Assembly: GCF_021654795.1 (NCBI RefSeq) | Contig: NZ_AP025344.1 | Coordinates: 5,332,501-5,396,500, forward strand | Source of the DNA: Paenibacillus dendritiformis | GTDB taxonomy: Bacteria > Bacillota > Bacilli > Paenibacillales > Paenibacillaceae | Direction of reading: 5' to 3' | DNA: 64,000 nucleotides | Shown: piece by piece, positions 1-7,220 of the stretch | Position numbering within the stretch: the first letter of the stretch is position 1 | Layout: the number at the start of each line of letters is the position of its first letter | Notes under the pieces: generated by a model | Seen by the model: the letters and a program-made list of their open reading frames with translations, nothing else | What the model was told of the DNA's origin: nothing | Databases searched by the model: none | Program-made: the position numbers and the translations under genes

Positions 1-1747
1 GCATTGGCTTCGGCGGCGGCAGCTTGCTCGCGATGCTTCGCTCGAACGAACGGAACGACGCGTCGAATTGCTCCCGCGCAATCCGCTTAATCTCCTCGAT
101 CATCCGCATATCGATATAGCCGTTCACATTCAGATTCATGACCACGTTGCTGTTCGCGGTGACATCGAGGCCGCTCCGGTTCCCGGCAGGAAGCGGCGGA
201 CCGAAGCTGCCCCTGCTGCCGGAATGGATAGGCTCCGGCAATGGAGAAGGCGGAGCAGACGCCAACGGGGCCTCTGCCATCGGCCGGTACGTTCCCTCCG
301 CAACCGGAGGCGAAGGGAGCCGGCTTTGCACGCTCAGCTTGTTCGCGTCAGGCGCGGCGGCGGGTTGTTCCTCCTCTTTTGGAAGCAAAAACTTCTCTGC
401 CGCCCACAGCCCGGCATCCAAAGCAAGCCCGCCCAAAAATCCGGCCGGCGTGAAACGCAGAAACTTCGTCGCCTTGCTCACGGCGCGGGCGCCTTTGAGC
501 AGCTTGCCGAACCAGCCCGTCTTCTTCGCGGCGGACGCGGCCTTGCCGACATCCGAGGCGGTTGACGTCGAAGCGGCGATGTCCGCCATCGTCCCGGTGG
601 CGGCCTGGACGGATTGCACGGTCTCCGCCGTCGTCTGGGCGGCTACTATCGCATCTGCGGGAGCAGCCGCGGTGCCGCCTTCCGCTTCCTCTTCCTTTTT
701 GCGGCCGAACATATTCAAAGCGAAGTCGCCCGCTATGGCAGCTACCGTGCCCCATTTTCCGAGTTTTTTCAAAAATCCCCGCTGCGGCTTCGGATTCGTG
801 ACTTTTCGTCGCGCTTGCACATACGGCGTGGACGCCGATGCGCTATGGCCTTGCGGAGCCGAAGCGGACGACGCAGCCGTTGCCAGCGGGGCGGCCGTCT
901 TCCCTGCTGACGGTGGGGTAGCTGAACCGATTTTTGCCGGCGACGCGGCCGGAGCGCCTTGGGCTGGCGGAACCGGTGATCCGCCTTTGGCTGGCGGCAC
1001 GCCTGTACCGCCTTTGCCCGGCGGCGCAGCGGCCCCGTTCTTGGACGGAGCGACAGCCTTGCCAAGCTCCTTCTGCCGCTGCGCTCCTTCGCCGCTTCGG
1101 CCTGGAGCCCCTCTCTTCAGCTTAAGAGGTTTGCCTCGGCCCGGCTTTTTCTTCTTGTCCCGTCCTCCCCCCGCGAGACCGGACATAGCGTTCCCTCCGC
1201 CCTGGCAGCAGCAGCATTTGCATTGGCTGCCGCCGGAATCCCCGGTGAACAGCTTTTTCACATAGTTCACATTATCAATGACGCCTTTTACTTTCTTGAT
1301 GCTATCGCTCGCGGCATAGACATAATCTTGGGCGGTTTTCGCGAATTCAAGCGCTTTTTGCCAGTAGGATTTCTCCTCATTCCCTGACTTCTTGTCCTCC
1401 GCTTGCGCCGGGCCTTGCACCACGACCGTCGTGCTCTGAAGCGCCGACAGCGAAGCGGACAACTGCTGCCCCAGCTCATTTGGCCGGGCTGCATGCGCAA
1501 GATTCTGCCCACCCGGACGGATAGAGGCCTGTCTTCGCATCATATTCGCGATCGACTTCACATCCGACGCGATGCCGCCGGTCGCCAGGGCGGGTCCGCT
1601 CCGCTTCGGTCTGGCGGCGCGCTTCATCTCCGCGATCTGCTCCTGTATGCTGTCCGTCATAATCCGGAACACGGAGCCAATCTCGTCCAGCTTGCCGTTC
1701 ATCGTGCGCAGCTCGCGGTGCACATTTTGGGTAATCCGATCATCCAT
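1..1747 (-). CDS. Phage tail tape-measure-like protein, 3' end outside window
   Basis: The frame is open from ATG 1747 to the left edge (about 582 codons) with no stop. The start has a strong ribosome-binding site (AGGAGGGGG) and overlaps the end of the frameshifted chaperone frame by 8 nt. A long protein immediately after the G/GT chaperone occupies the tape-measure position of tailed phages, setting tail length inside the tube. The visible part has a helical N-terminal region, a cysteine cluster (CKCCCC, near residue 177), a Pro/Ala/Gly-rich low-complexity stretch (about 240-330) and two basic, partly hydrophobic helical segments (about 340 and 440). The low-complexity linker is unusual. 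Role is inferred mainly from position; a different large tail-associated protein is possible. Confidence 0.6.
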   Translation of the reverse strand, partial: MDDRITQNVHRELRTMNGKLDEIGSVFRIMTDSIQEQIAEMKRAARPKRSGPALATGGIASDVKSIANMMRRQASIRPGGQNLAHAARPNELGQQLSASLSALQSTTVVVQGPAQAEDKKSGNEEKSYWQKALEFAKTAQDYVYAASDSIKKVKGVIDNVNYVKKLFTGDSGGSQCKCCCCQGGGNAMSGLAGGGRDKKKKPGRGKPLKLKRGAPGRSGEGAQRQKELGKAVAPSKNGAAAPPGKGGTGVPPAKGGSPVPPAQGAPAASPAKIGSATPPSAGKTAAPLATAASSASAPQGHSASASTPYVQARRKVTNPKPQRGFLKKLGKWGTVAAIAGDFALNMFGRKKEEEAEGGTAAAPADAIVAAQTTAETVQSVQAATGTMADIAASTSTASDVGKAASAAKKTGWFGKLLKGARAVSKATKFLRFTPAGFLGGLALDAGLWAAEKFLLPKEEEQPAAAPDANKLSVQSRLPSPPVAEGTYRPMAEAPLASAPPSPLPEPIHSGSRGSFGPPLPAGNRSGLDVTANSNVVMNLNVNGYIDMRMIEEIKRIAREQFDASFRSFERSIASKLPPPKPM

Positions 1748-2205
1748 TGACTTGCCCCCCTCCTGTCCCGTACATCCATTCCATAGCGGCGGCGGCCTCG
1801 CATAATTCCTCGATGCTCATGCCGCTCGCTTCCGCATACGTAATGCCGCCCCGGCTGTTCAGGACAACACGCCAGAACAATTGCCGGAGCGGATTGCGGG
1901 AGATGGAATGTCTATACGCCGGATGATTCGGATTCCAAGGGCGTATCCACCATGCCCAGGAAGCGCGCGCATTCGAGCCAGAGCGGCGTCATGATGTCGG
2001 TCTTCTCTTCAAGCCCTTCCCAGCTCAGGCGCGGAGACACAATGACATGCTGGAGGAAAAAGTCCATCGACGGCTCCAGCTTCCATCCCCCGTCTGCTTT
2101 GAGCGCTACATCATAGAGCCGCATCAGGGCGCGGGCGCCCGGATGCTGAAGCACATACTCCTCTTGCTCGATCATTACCGTCTGTTGCTTGCTCACTTCA
2201 TTCAC
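1740..2205 (-). CDS. Tail assembly chaperone long (GT-type) product by predicted +1 frameshift
   Basis: The +1 frame relative to the short chaperone is open from about 1990 to TGA at 1740 and has no good start of its own; its only ATG codons are far inside. A CCC-T sequence at 1941-1938 would let the P-site proline tRNA slip one base forward. The product would be 89 residues of the short protein plus 65 residues (W-N-P-N-H-P..., ending in Q-V-N-G), about 154 residues in total. A +1 shift at overlapping proline codons is documented for Listeria phage PSA structural proteins, and G/GT frameshifts are conserved in tailed phages. The frame arrangement is directly visible; the shift itself is inference. 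Confidence 0.6.
1912..2205 (-). CDS. Phage tail assembly chaperone, short (G-type) product
   Basis: This is a 97-residue protein, acidic and helical, lying between the tube gene and the tape-measure gene, the classic place for the tail assembly chaperone (lambda gpG type; PBSX XkdN position). It starts MNEVSKQQ behind an AAGGGTGAATGA-like ribosome-binding site and ends in frame at 1912. Its last 8 codons overlap a second open frame (+1) that continues to 1740. Such chaperones coat the tape-measure protein before tube polymerisation. The family call rests on order and on the overlapping frame rather than on a strong motif. Confidence 0.7.
   Translation of the reverse strand: MNEVSKQQTVMIEQEEYVLQHPGARALMRLYDVALKADGGWKLEPSMDFFLQHVIVSPRLSWEGLEEKTDIMTPLWLECARFLGMVDTPLESESSGV
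1936..1943 (-). other. Candidate +1 frameshift slippery site (CCC-U)
   Basis: On the minus strand the codons read ACG-CCC-TTG-GAA. Slippage from CCC (1941-1939) to CCT (1940-1938) enters the downstream chaperone frame at TGG (1937-1935). It lies within the roughly 75-nt window between the last stop of the +1 frame and the TAG that ends the short frame. Confidence 0.5.
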
Positions 2206-2232
2206 CCTTTCTTCCGAATCCCGATGCGGAAA

Positions 2233-2637
2233 TTAGTTCACCCGATGCGTATAATCCAGCACTTGAATTTCAAATTCGCGATCCTCAAGCTCCGAGCCGT
2301 AAGCAGCCGCAGGCAGCTTTTTCACGATCGCCTGCGTGCCCCCGATCGTTTCGCCCGGCTCGTTGTTGGATTTCACCCAGATCGAGAACAGCTTCTTCTC
2401 CCGAGCCAGACGATGCAGCAGGGCAATCTGCGGCGACGTCGACATCAGCGTCAGCTTAATTGTGCCGAGCGGATTATTTTTGTGGGCGATCGCCACCTCG
2501 CCGCGCGCGCCGACATGGGCCACGCTCTGCTCCTCGTCCTTCTCGCAGGAGACGAAGGTATTCTCGCCGAATCCCGTAATATACTCGCCGTCAATGACGA
2601 CGGACACTTGCTTCGCATCATAAATGCCGATACTCAT
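2233..2637 (-). CDS. Phage tail tube protein
   Basis: A 134-residue protein, MSIGIYDAKQ at the start, rich in predicted beta strands and without membrane segments or signal peptide. It follows the sheath gene and precedes the chaperone, the invariant position of the tail tube gene in contractile-tail phages and PBSX-like elements (XkdM position). Length matches small tube proteins (about 130-150 residues). A GGAAGGTGCAC sequence just upstream serves as ribosome-binding site. Tube identity is inferred from order, size and fold character, not from a diagnostic motif. Confidence 0.7.
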   Translation of the reverse strand: MSIGIYDAKQVSVVIDGEYITGFGENTFVSCEKDEEQSVAHVGARGEVAIAHKNNPLGTIKLTLMSTSPQIALLHRLAREKKLFSIWVKSNNEPGETIGGTQAIVKKLPAAAYGSELEDREFEIQVLDYTHRVN

Positions 2638-2719
2638 GAATGTGCACCTTCCTTAAATTCAATATTTTTACCCGCAAGGATGCTTTGGAATCAAAAGCAG
2701 ACGATTTGCACGGCCTCTC

Positions 2720-3718
2720 TTAGAAACGGATAACGCCGTTCACCTTCACCTGATGCACCGCCCCGGCAATCTCGAACCAGAACGATCCTCCGCGGTACTC
2801 GCGGTTCGCGCGATCGCCCGGATCGACCTGGTTGCGAAGCAGGAAGGACGTGCCGAACAGCGGCTCGCCGCTGTCCTCCGCGGCAATGATGCCCATGCGG
2901 AACGACTCCAGCAGCACATTGATCACCGTGCTCTCGATTTGCGCGATGCCCGCGTCCGTATATGGAATCTTGCTTGATTGATTGAGCAGACGCTGAATTT
3001 GCATCTCCATGCGGGCACGAACATAGTCGCGCGCCATAATGACATCGATGTATTCGCCGGACAGCGTCTTGCCTTCGGATGTGCGGGCTTCGCCCTGCTT
3101 GTTCACATACGTAATCGCGCCGCCGTCGTGAATCTCCATCAATTCGCCTGCCGTCAGCTTCAATGGAGCGATGCCGGTGCAGGTCTTGAATTTCCAGGTC
3201 ACCGAACCGACATCGGCAGAGCCGACCGAGCCGACGAGCGCGGCATCCGGATAGGCGCTGGCATCGGTATGATAGAACGCGACCGTGCGGTTGAACCCGG
3301 CGGCCTTCAACGCTTGCAGCTTCGTCTTGTCGGACACCCGCGTCACGAACAGGCGGTAGTCCTCCTTCTCCAGCTCCTGCGCCAGCCCTGCAACCGCCGC
3401 TTCGCTGTTGTCAGGGGAGAGCAGATAGTACCAGCCCATATCCATGACGGAACGGAGGCGCTCCGCCGCGCCTTCCTGCTCATCGCATGCCGCAATCGCG
3501 ATGCGGGCCGGAGAACGGTCCCCTTGACCGAACAGGGCCGCGGCCATCTTGTACTCCGCCGTCGACTCGCCGAAGTCCGCCTGGACGGCCTTCAGATCGC
3601 CGTATTCTTTATAGGCCGATCCTCCCGCCTTTTTGCCGAGAATGAGCGGCATGCCGAAGGACAACCGTCCTGTCGGCTTTTGCAAATCAATCGTCACTTG
3701 AACATCCTGCATCGTCAT
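2720..3718 (-). CDS. Phage contractile tail sheath-like protein
   Basis: A 332-residue protein from ATG 3718 (MTMQDVQVT). The start overlaps the stop of the preceding gene (TAATG) and has GGAG/AAGGA upstream, so the longer in-frame extension to 3982 is not needed. The region around 40-130 (K-A-V-Q-A-D-F, A-A-L-F-G-Q-G) and the C-terminal part with a G-S-F-W-F-E-I segment resemble short sheath proteins of Firmicute contractile phages. Sheath proteins polymerise around the tube and contract to drive it through an envelope. It is shorter than PBSX XkdK-type sheaths. Order sheath-tube-chaperone-tape measure supports the call. Confidence 0.7.
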   Translation of the reverse strand: MTMQDVQVTIDLQKPTGRLSFGMPLILGKKAGGSAYKEYGDLKAVQADFGESTAEYKMAAALFGQGDRSPARIAIAACDEQEGAAERLRSVMDMGWYYLLSPDNSEAAVAGLAQELEKEDYRLFVTRVSDKTKLQALKAAGFNRTVAFYHTDASAYPDAALVGSVGSADVGSVTWKFKTCTGIAPLKLTAGELMEIHDGGAITYVNKQGEARTSEGKTLSGEYIDVIMARDYVRARMEMQIQRLLNQSSKIPYTDAGIAQIESTVINVLLESFRMGIIAAEDSGEPLFGTSFLLRNQVDPGDRANREYRGGSFWFEIAGAVHQVKVNGVIRF

Positions 3719-4194
3719 TATTCCTTCATCTCCTTCAATGTCATATGAACCTTCTCGATATGGCCGGGACTTGTCCGGGCGAACGAGTCCCGCATGCGCA
3801 GCCGGACGCGGATCTCCAGTCCGTGAACCGGTTCCGCCACCCATTGCGCGTCGCTGACATGAACCAACGCAGCCGACAAGCCTTCCAGCTTGTCTACGCC
3901 CTCGGTCCACAGCCAGCCGATCGCCTGGCGGCATTGCTCCATCGCCGTCCACGGATCGGGCGAACACCAGATCAGCTGCCATTCCATCTCGACCAGTCTG
4001 GTCAACGGCCCGGTCATATCCCGGTGCCGCTGCGAGCGATCCGCGTACGGCACGGACACCCGGTACACCAGCCTGCTCTCGTCAGGCCCCTGCCCTCCCC
4101 CGGATGCCTGCAGCGGCAGCGGTTCGAGCGGGAGTCCCGCGGACTGTGCCAGCGGCTGCAGCCACTGCTCGAAATAATCGCGATACACAATCAA
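3718..4194 (-). CDS. Tail terminator/completion-like protein
   Basis: First gene of the tail operon. Preferred start is TTG 4194 (L-I-V-Y-R-D-Y-F), preceded by an AGGGGGG ribosome-binding site about 9 nt away; ATG 4215 is an alternative. The ATG at 4248 is unlikely because the frame would then run through a terminator hairpin. About 158 residues, soluble, with W-Q-L-I-W and D-A-Q-W-V-A segments and a C-terminal beta-rich region. The position directly before the sheath gene matches tail terminator or neck-type proteins. I do not recognise a specific family. The stop overlaps the sheath start, implying translational coupling. Confidence 0.5.
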   Translation of the reverse strand: MIVYRDYFEQWLQPLAQSAGLPLEPLPLQASGGGQGPDESRLVYRVSVPYADRSQRHRDMTGPLTRLVEMEWQLIWCSPDPWTAMEQCRQAIGWLWTEGVDKLEGLSAALVHVSDAQWVAEPVHGLEIRVRLRMRDSFARTSPGHIEKVHMTLKEMKE

Positions 4195-4221
4195 GCCGTC
4201 TCTCCCCCCTCTCATCGGCAA

Positions 4222-4245
4222 TAAAAAAACCGGCATCAATGCCGG
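4222..4245 (-). terminator. Intrinsic terminator/attenuator ahead of the tail operon
   Basis: On the minus strand a CCGGCAT/ATGCCGG hairpin is followed by seven T. It lies between the likely tail promoter region (4.36-4.39 kb) and the first tail gene (start 4194), so transcripts entering the tail operon from that region must read through it. Confidence 0.6.
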
Positions 4246-4373
4246 CATGGTTGCGGAGCGAGGAGCAGAACAAGGAAAACTTCGGTGCCTCTGGCTTCTT
4301 TGCCCCGCACCCTGTCGTCCGCCGAATGCGTGTCCCTTCTGCTCAACTCGTCCACAATAGCATTATAATACGG

Positions 4374-4387
4374 GGAACATATGTTTG
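4374..4387. promoter_or_regulatory. LexA (DinR)-like box, tail-operon side
   Basis: GGAACATATGTTTG fits the Bacillus LexA palindrome CGAAC-N4-GTTCG with two edge mismatches. It lies just upstream of a minus-strand TATAAT (4367-4362), where a bound repressor would cover the spacer of a promoter reading toward the tail genes. No convincing -35 is visible for that promoter. Confidence 0.5.
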
Positions 4388-4448
4388 TTTTATCGTTTTT
4401 TTATAGAATAACAACAGTATTTATAAAACGTTATTTTAAATAAATTAA

Positions 4449-4462
4449 CGAACATTTGTTCC
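4449..4462. promoter_or_regulatory. LexA (DinR) box, regulator side
   Basis: CGAACATTTGTTCC is a near-perfect Bacillus LexA site. It ends 10 bp before the -10 hexamer TATAAT (4473-4478), which has an extended TG motif (TGGTATAAT), so a bound repressor would block the promoter of the ArpU-like gene. Confidence 0.65.
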
Positions 4463-4469
4463 TGTTTTG

Positions 4470-4478
4470 TGGTATAAT
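4470..4478 (+). promoter_or_regulatory. Extended -10 promoter for the ArpU-like gene
   Basis: TGGTATAAT at 4470-4478 is a consensus extended -10. No good -35 is present at the expected distance, and the LexA box occupies that position. It would start transcription near 4485, about 105 nt before the gene. Confidence 0.5.
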
Positions 4479-4590
4479 GAGTATATTCTCATCTATTCAT
4501 GGATCTGCCGGCGGGAGGCGCAGAATCGGCAGGCTCATTTTTATAAGACCAATGATTTAACGCAACAGATTATGGAGGAGGACAACCTAT

Positions 4591-5052
4591 ATGGAAGACC
4601 GGCAATTCACTATCCCTTCGTTCGATTCCTTCGATCCGAAGGCGGCCAAGCGGTTCATGGAGGAGACTTTCGCGAAATACCGGATGTGCAAAGTGATGCG
4701 GTATGCGGTGCGGGAAGCGGCGGTCACGATGAAATATGAAGCGAAGGAGCACGGCGCGACGAACCGGGTCGGCGATCCGACCGGCAGCATCGCCGCCCAT
4801 AATGCGGACAAGGCGAACGAATGTCTCGCCTTCTGCGAAGTGATCGAGTCGCTCGTCGACCAGTTGGAGCCGGACGAGCAGCTCCTCATTCGCGAACGCT
4901 ATATGAAAGGAGCCCGCGTCACGGACACGAACGTGTACAGCTTCTCCTTCGACCCGCCGATCAGCGCGGTCACGTACGGCCATATCCGCAAGCGGGCGTT
5001 CCAGAAGCTGCTGCACGCGTTCCAGTATGTGTTCCCGGGCCATAGCGGATAA
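4591..5052 (+). CDS. ArpU-like phage late-gene transcriptional regulator
   Basis: A 153-residue protein beginning MEDRQFTIPSF after a strong GGAGGAGG ribosome-binding site. The C-terminal half has the pattern of ArpU-type regulators and sigma-70 region 4 proteins: an L-E-P-D-E-Q-L-L-I helix followed by a D-P-P-I-S-A-V-T-Y-G-H-I helix-turn-helix and K-R-A-F-Q-K-L. ArpU-family proteins control late genes (packaging, structure, lysis) in Gram-positive prophages. It is divergent from the tail operon and sits behind a LexA box, which suggests DNA damage derepresses it and it then activates the tail genes. The target link is inference. Confidence 0.65.
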   Translation: MEDRQFTIPSFDSFDPKAAKRFMEETFAKYRMCKVMRYAVREAAVTMKYEAKEHGATNRVGDPTGSIAAHNADKANECLAFCEVIESLVDQLEPDEQLLIRERYMKGARVTDTNVYSFSFDPPISAVTYGHIRKRAFQKLLHAFQYVFPGHSG

Positions 5053-5083
5053 GGGGGCGCAGTGGAAGAATGCAATGACAAAT

Positions 5084-5129
5084 AAGCCCGGACCGCCTGC
5101 TTCCCAGGTCGTCCGGGCCTTTCTTTTTC
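5084..5129 (+). terminator. Terminator between the ArpU-like gene and the ABC-F gene
   Basis: GCCCGGAC (5086-5093) pairs with GTCCGGGC (5111-5118), followed by CTTTCTTTTT. It ends the plus-strand gene and, because A residues precede the stem, may also serve the convergent ABC-F gene. Confidence 0.8.
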
Positions 5130-5142
5130 CAATACTTGCTTC

Positions 5143-6774
5143 TTACTTCTTGCTCTCCTGCGGGTACATCTGCTCGCGCAAGCCTTTGATCTCGTCGCTC
5201 TCAAGATATTCGTCGAACGTCGTCACGCGGTCGATGATGCCGCTCGGCGTAATCTCGACGATGCGGTTCGCGATCGTCTGCACGAACTGATGGTCATGCG
5301 ACGTGAACAGCATCGTGCCGTCGAAGTCGATCAGGCCGTTGTTGAGCGCGGTGATGGATTCCAGATCCAGGTGGTTCGTCGGCTCGTCGAGGATGAGCAC
5401 GTTCGCGCCCGCCATCATCATTTTCGAGAGCATGCAGCGCACCTTCTCGCCCCCGGACAGGACGCTCGCCTTCTTCAACGCCTCTTCGCCGGAGAAGAGC
5501 ATGCGGCCCAGGAAGCCGCGCAGGAACGTCTCGTCCTGATCCTTCGAATATTGGCGCAGCCAATCGACCAGATTGTCTTCCACCCCGTCGAAGTAAGCCG
5601 AGTTATCCTTCGGGAAATACGCCTGCGACGTCGTCACGCCCCAGGTGTACGTGCCGGCATCCGGCTCCAGCTCGCCCATCAAAATCTGGAACAGCGTCGT
5701 CTTCGCGAGGCCATTCGGTCCGACAAACGCGATCTTGTCGCCTTTGTTCACGACGAGATGCATATTATCGAGCACCTTCTCGCCCTCGACCGTCTTGGTA
5801 AGCCCTTCAATCGTAAGCAATTGCTTGCCGGCTTCCCGCTCGGACTTGAAGTTGATGAACGGGTATTTGCGGTTCGACGGGCGGATGTCGTCGAGCGTAA
5901 TCTTGTCGAGCATTTTTTTGCGGGCGGTCGCCTGCTTCGACTTGGACGCGTTCGCGCTGAAGCGCTGAATGAACGTCTGCAGCTCTTTGATTTTCTCTTC
6001 CTTCTTCTTATTCTGGTCGCGCGCCATCTTCAACGCCAGTTGGCTCGATTCGTACCAGAAATCGTAGTTCCCCGCATACAGTTGGATCTTGCCGAAGTCG
6101 ATATCGGCGATATGCGTACACACCTTGTTCAGGAAATGGCGATCGTGGGATACGACGATGACGGTGCCTTCGTAATCCATGAGGAAATTTTCCAGCCAGT
6201 TGATCGACTCGAGATCCAAATGGTTCGTCGGCTCGTCAAGCAGCAGGATGTTCGGGCGTCCGAACAGCGCCTGCGCCAGCAGGACGCGGACCTTCTGGTT
6301 GCCGTCCAGCTCCGACATTTTGTCGTCGTGGAGATTCTTCGGAATGCCCAGCCCGATAAGCAGCTCGGCCGCATCCGCTTCGGCTTCCCAGCCGTTCAGC
6401 TCGGCGAACTCGCCTTCCAGCTCGCCCGCGCGCATGCCGTCCTCTTCGCTGAAATCGGCCTTCGCATAGAGCGCGTCCTTCTCCTTCATGATGCTGTACA
6501 GCCGCTGGTGACCCATAATGACCGTCTCCAGCACCGGAAATTCATCGTATTCATAATGGTTCTGCTTCAATACGGACATGCGGTCTCCCGGAGTAATATG
6601 AACCTCCCCGTTGGTAGGCTCGATTTCACCGGATAATATTTTAAGAAATGTCGATTTGCCTGCTCCGTTCGCGCCGATAAGACCATAGCAATTGCCCGGG
6701 GTGAACTTGATGTTCACATCCTCGAACAAAGGCCGCTTGCCGTATCGGAGCGTAACGCCGGTTGTACTAATCAT
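5143..6774 (-). CDS. ykpA: ABC-F family ATPase (YkpA/YbiT-like)
   Basis: About 543 residues from ATG 6774 (MISTTGVTLRYG), with AAAGGAC upstream; length matches B. subtilis YkpA. Two ABC domains without membrane segments: Walker A GANGAGKS near residue 34, Walker B with LLLDEPTNHLD in both halves, and a charged helical linker (about 245-310) typical of ABC-F proteins, which act on the ribosome E site. Two variations stand out. The second Walker A reads GPNGLAKT, with Ala in place of the second Gly. The first signature reads LDGNQ rather than LSGGQ, while the second domain keeps LSGGE. These may be subfamily traits. It is transcribed away from rsgA. Confidence 0.85.
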   Translation of the reverse strand: MISTTGVTLRYGKRPLFEDVNIKFTPGNCYGLIGANGAGKSTFLKILSGEIEPTNGEVHITPGDRMSVLKQNHYEYDEFPVLETVIMGHQRLYSIMKEKDALYAKADFSEEDGMRAGELEGEFAELNGWEAEADAAELLIGLGIPKNLHDDKMSELDGNQKVRVLLAQALFGRPNILLLDEPTNHLDLESINWLENFLMDYEGTVIVVSHDRHFLNKVCTHIADIDFGKIQLYAGNYDFWYESSQLALKMARDQNKKKEEKIKELQTFIQRFSANASKSKQATARKKMLDKITLDDIRPSNRKYPFINFKSEREAGKQLLTIEGLTKTVEGEKVLDNMHLVVNKGDKIAFVGPNGLAKTTLFQILMGELEPDAGTYTWGVTTSQAYFPKDNSAYFDGVEDNLVDWLRQYSKDQDETFLRGFLGRMLFSGEEALKKASVLSGGEKVRCMLSKMMMAGANVLILDEPTNHLDLESITALNNGLIDFDGTMLFTSHDHQFVQTIANRIVEITPSGIIDRVTTFDEYLESDEIKGLREQMYPQESKK

Positions 6775-6968
6775 GGCATTCCCGTCCTTTAACACGCGAT
6801 TTATCATTCAAATGACTATTATAGCACACTATGGCCGGTTATGCCCGCTTCCTGCGCAATGACGCCCCTGGTCGTTGAATCTACGAATTGGCCCTCGCAT
6901 ATCCTCGCCATTTCCCGAGATGGTCGGATAAATATGACAGGGGACTATTTCCGTTGCTTTTTTTCCTA

Positions 6969-6974
6969 TATAAT
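6969..6974 (+). promoter_or_regulatory. Candidate -10 element of the rsgA leader transcript
   Basis: TATAAT at 6969-6974 stands 35 nt before the leader ORF. The matching -35 region is poor, so the promoter is weak or unusual. Confidence 0.35.
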
Positions 6975-7008
6975 GTAACTATCTGCGAAAGAAAGCGAGG
7001 GATGTTAT

Positions 7009-7083
7009 ATGGTGAATACACCTGTCTATAACGTTCGGGAGGAACGAGCAAGCGCCCGGCGCTGCGGCATGATTCAACTCTAA
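7009..7083 (+). CDS. Possible 24-residue leader peptide upstream of rsgA
   Basis: ATGGTGAATACACC opens a 24-codon frame (MVNTPVYNVRE, ending GMIQL-stop) about 10 nt after a GCGAGGGATG sequence that could act as ribosome-binding site. It ends 137 nt before rsgA and overlaps one arm of a potential long-range RNA stem, as expected for a translated attenuator. No homology is known to me; it may be chance. Confidence 0.35.
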   Translation: MVNTPVYNVREERASARRCGMIQL

Positions 7084-7180
7084 TCCCAAGCGTCGGCCCG
7101 CCTGGTACCGTGCTCCCGAACTTGCTGCCGCTGCGTCGTCTGTCCCCGCATGGGACACGTTGGTACTGCACCGCAAGTTC
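7033..7180 (+). promoter_or_regulatory. Structured leader with mutually exclusive stems before rsgA
   Basis: GTTCGGGAG (7033-7041) can pair with CTCCCGAAC (7113-7121). The overlapping GAACTTGC (7118-7125) can instead pair with GCAAGTTC (7173-7180), enclosing a small TGTCCC/GGGACA hairpin (7141-7157). The two pairings exclude each other, and the first arm lies in the leader-peptide ORF. This is the geometry of translation-dependent regulation. Confidence 0.4.
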
Positions 7181-7220
7181 ATTTTAATGCGGCATCGACC
7201 GCACGAAGGAGATATCAGGC

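Noticed and set aside
138..1265. Long plus-strand open frame (375 codons)
   Set aside because: Antisense to the tape-measure-like gene, which has a strong ribosome-binding site and fits the tail operon; the plus frame is a composition artefact.
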